NCBI GenBank assembly: GCA_036741355.1
Contig: DAINSK010000001.1
Location: forward strand, 186,001 to 250,000
Direction: 5' to 3'
Source: JBBRGK01 sp036741355
GTDB lineage: Bacteria; Chloroflexota; Dehalococcoidia; CAUJGQ01
DNA: 64,000 bases
A program made the position numbers and the translations under genes. The notes under the pieces are model-generated. The model saw nothing but the letters and a program-made list of their open reading frames with translations, did not search any database and was not told where the DNA came from. Positions within the stretch are counted from its first letter, which is position 1. The number at the start of each line of letters is the position of its first letter. Positions 63,728 to 64,000 of this stretch are shown here, piece after piece.

Positions 63728-64000
63728 ATGTACAACCGCATCCTGGTACCGCTGGACGGTTCTCCCCTGGCTGAAGCGATCCTCCCGCACGCAACCGAGC
63801 TTGCGCGCAAGTTTGATGCGACATTGGTTCTGCTGCGGGTGACGATGTCACGAGGGGAGGCGATTCGAGAGACAGTCTCCCCGGATCCGATCACCGCTGC
63901 GCCGCTATCGATTGACGTCGCCAACCAGCTCGTCGAAGCGCAGGACCAAGCGGCGGAGAAGTACCTGGCCGGAATCAGGGAAGGGCTTGCGTCGCAAAAG
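63728..64000 (+). CDS. Universal stress protein (partial, cut by window end)
   Basis: The first 91 codons begin MYNRILVPLDGSPLAEAILPHATELARKF, the classic UspA strand and helix, and then LVLLRVTMSR. The nucleotide-binding loop lies beyond the window. It is the second USP gene here, unlinked to that at 43.4 kb. GTGAGGG is just upstream of the ATG. Confidence 0.88.
   Translation, partial: MYNRILVPLDGSPLAEAILPHATELARKFDATLVLLRVTMSRGEAIRETVSPDPITAAPLSIDVANQLVEAQDQAAEKYLAGIREGLASQK

Overview
This is a 64 kb, GC-rich, gene-dense stretch of bacterial chromosome. The best guess for its source is a non-photosynthetic member of the Chloroflexota (Thermomicrobia- or Dormibacteria-like). That rests on the murG-murC-murB-ftsQ-ftsA-ftsZ order, a class II B12-dependent ribonucleotide reductase, a Gram-positive-type SOS box before recA, an acVLRF1-type ribosome-rescue gene and a split cytochrome b6-like complex. 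It is inferred from gene content, not from a marker-gene tree. No rRNA, tRNA or CRISPR array was seen.

Region by region. 1-6.0 kb: end of the division and cell-wall cluster, closed by a hairpin. 6.2-17.9 kb: housekeeping block with nrdR-nrdJ behind candidate NrdR boxes, a B12-type radical SAM protein, yggS-proC-yggT, DUF167, recA with an SOS box, a spermidine-synthase-like methyltransferase and acVLRF1. 18.0-21.8 kb: a three-gene FHA / von Willebrand A / pseudokinase-PP2C operon with zinc ribbons, the strongest candidate for an unusual signalling system. 22.0-27.8 kb: enzymes and small genes. 27.9-38.8 kb: secreted and transport genes, namely an Asp-box sialidase-like protein, a secreted protein with about 90 cysteines, an enoyl-CoA hydratase, and a peptide ABC transporter without ATPase genes. 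Two damaged copies of an Eis-like acetyltransferase flank the transporter and share 195 identical bases.

38.8-54.9 kb is an accessory stretch rich in broken genes (flavodoxin remnant, hemerythrin, aldehyde dehydrogenase, thioredoxin reductase). Mixed among them are intact low-oxygen or redox genes: a lone NuoF, a cytochrome b-molybdopterin fusion, a universal stress protein, an acetolactate-synthase-like enzyme, a lone SdhC, an MFS carrier, and the acetate kinase-phosphoketolase pair. That last pair would turn sugar phosphates into acetyl phosphate and then acetate plus ATP.

55.0-64.0 kb returns to core genes: YchF, a five-gene respiratory b6-type operon (small membrane protein, cytochrome b6-like, subunit-IV-like, Rieske, cytochrome c with two cupredoxin domains), a glycosyltransferase, lipoyl synthase, a PAP2 membrane enzyme and the start of a second universal stress protein.
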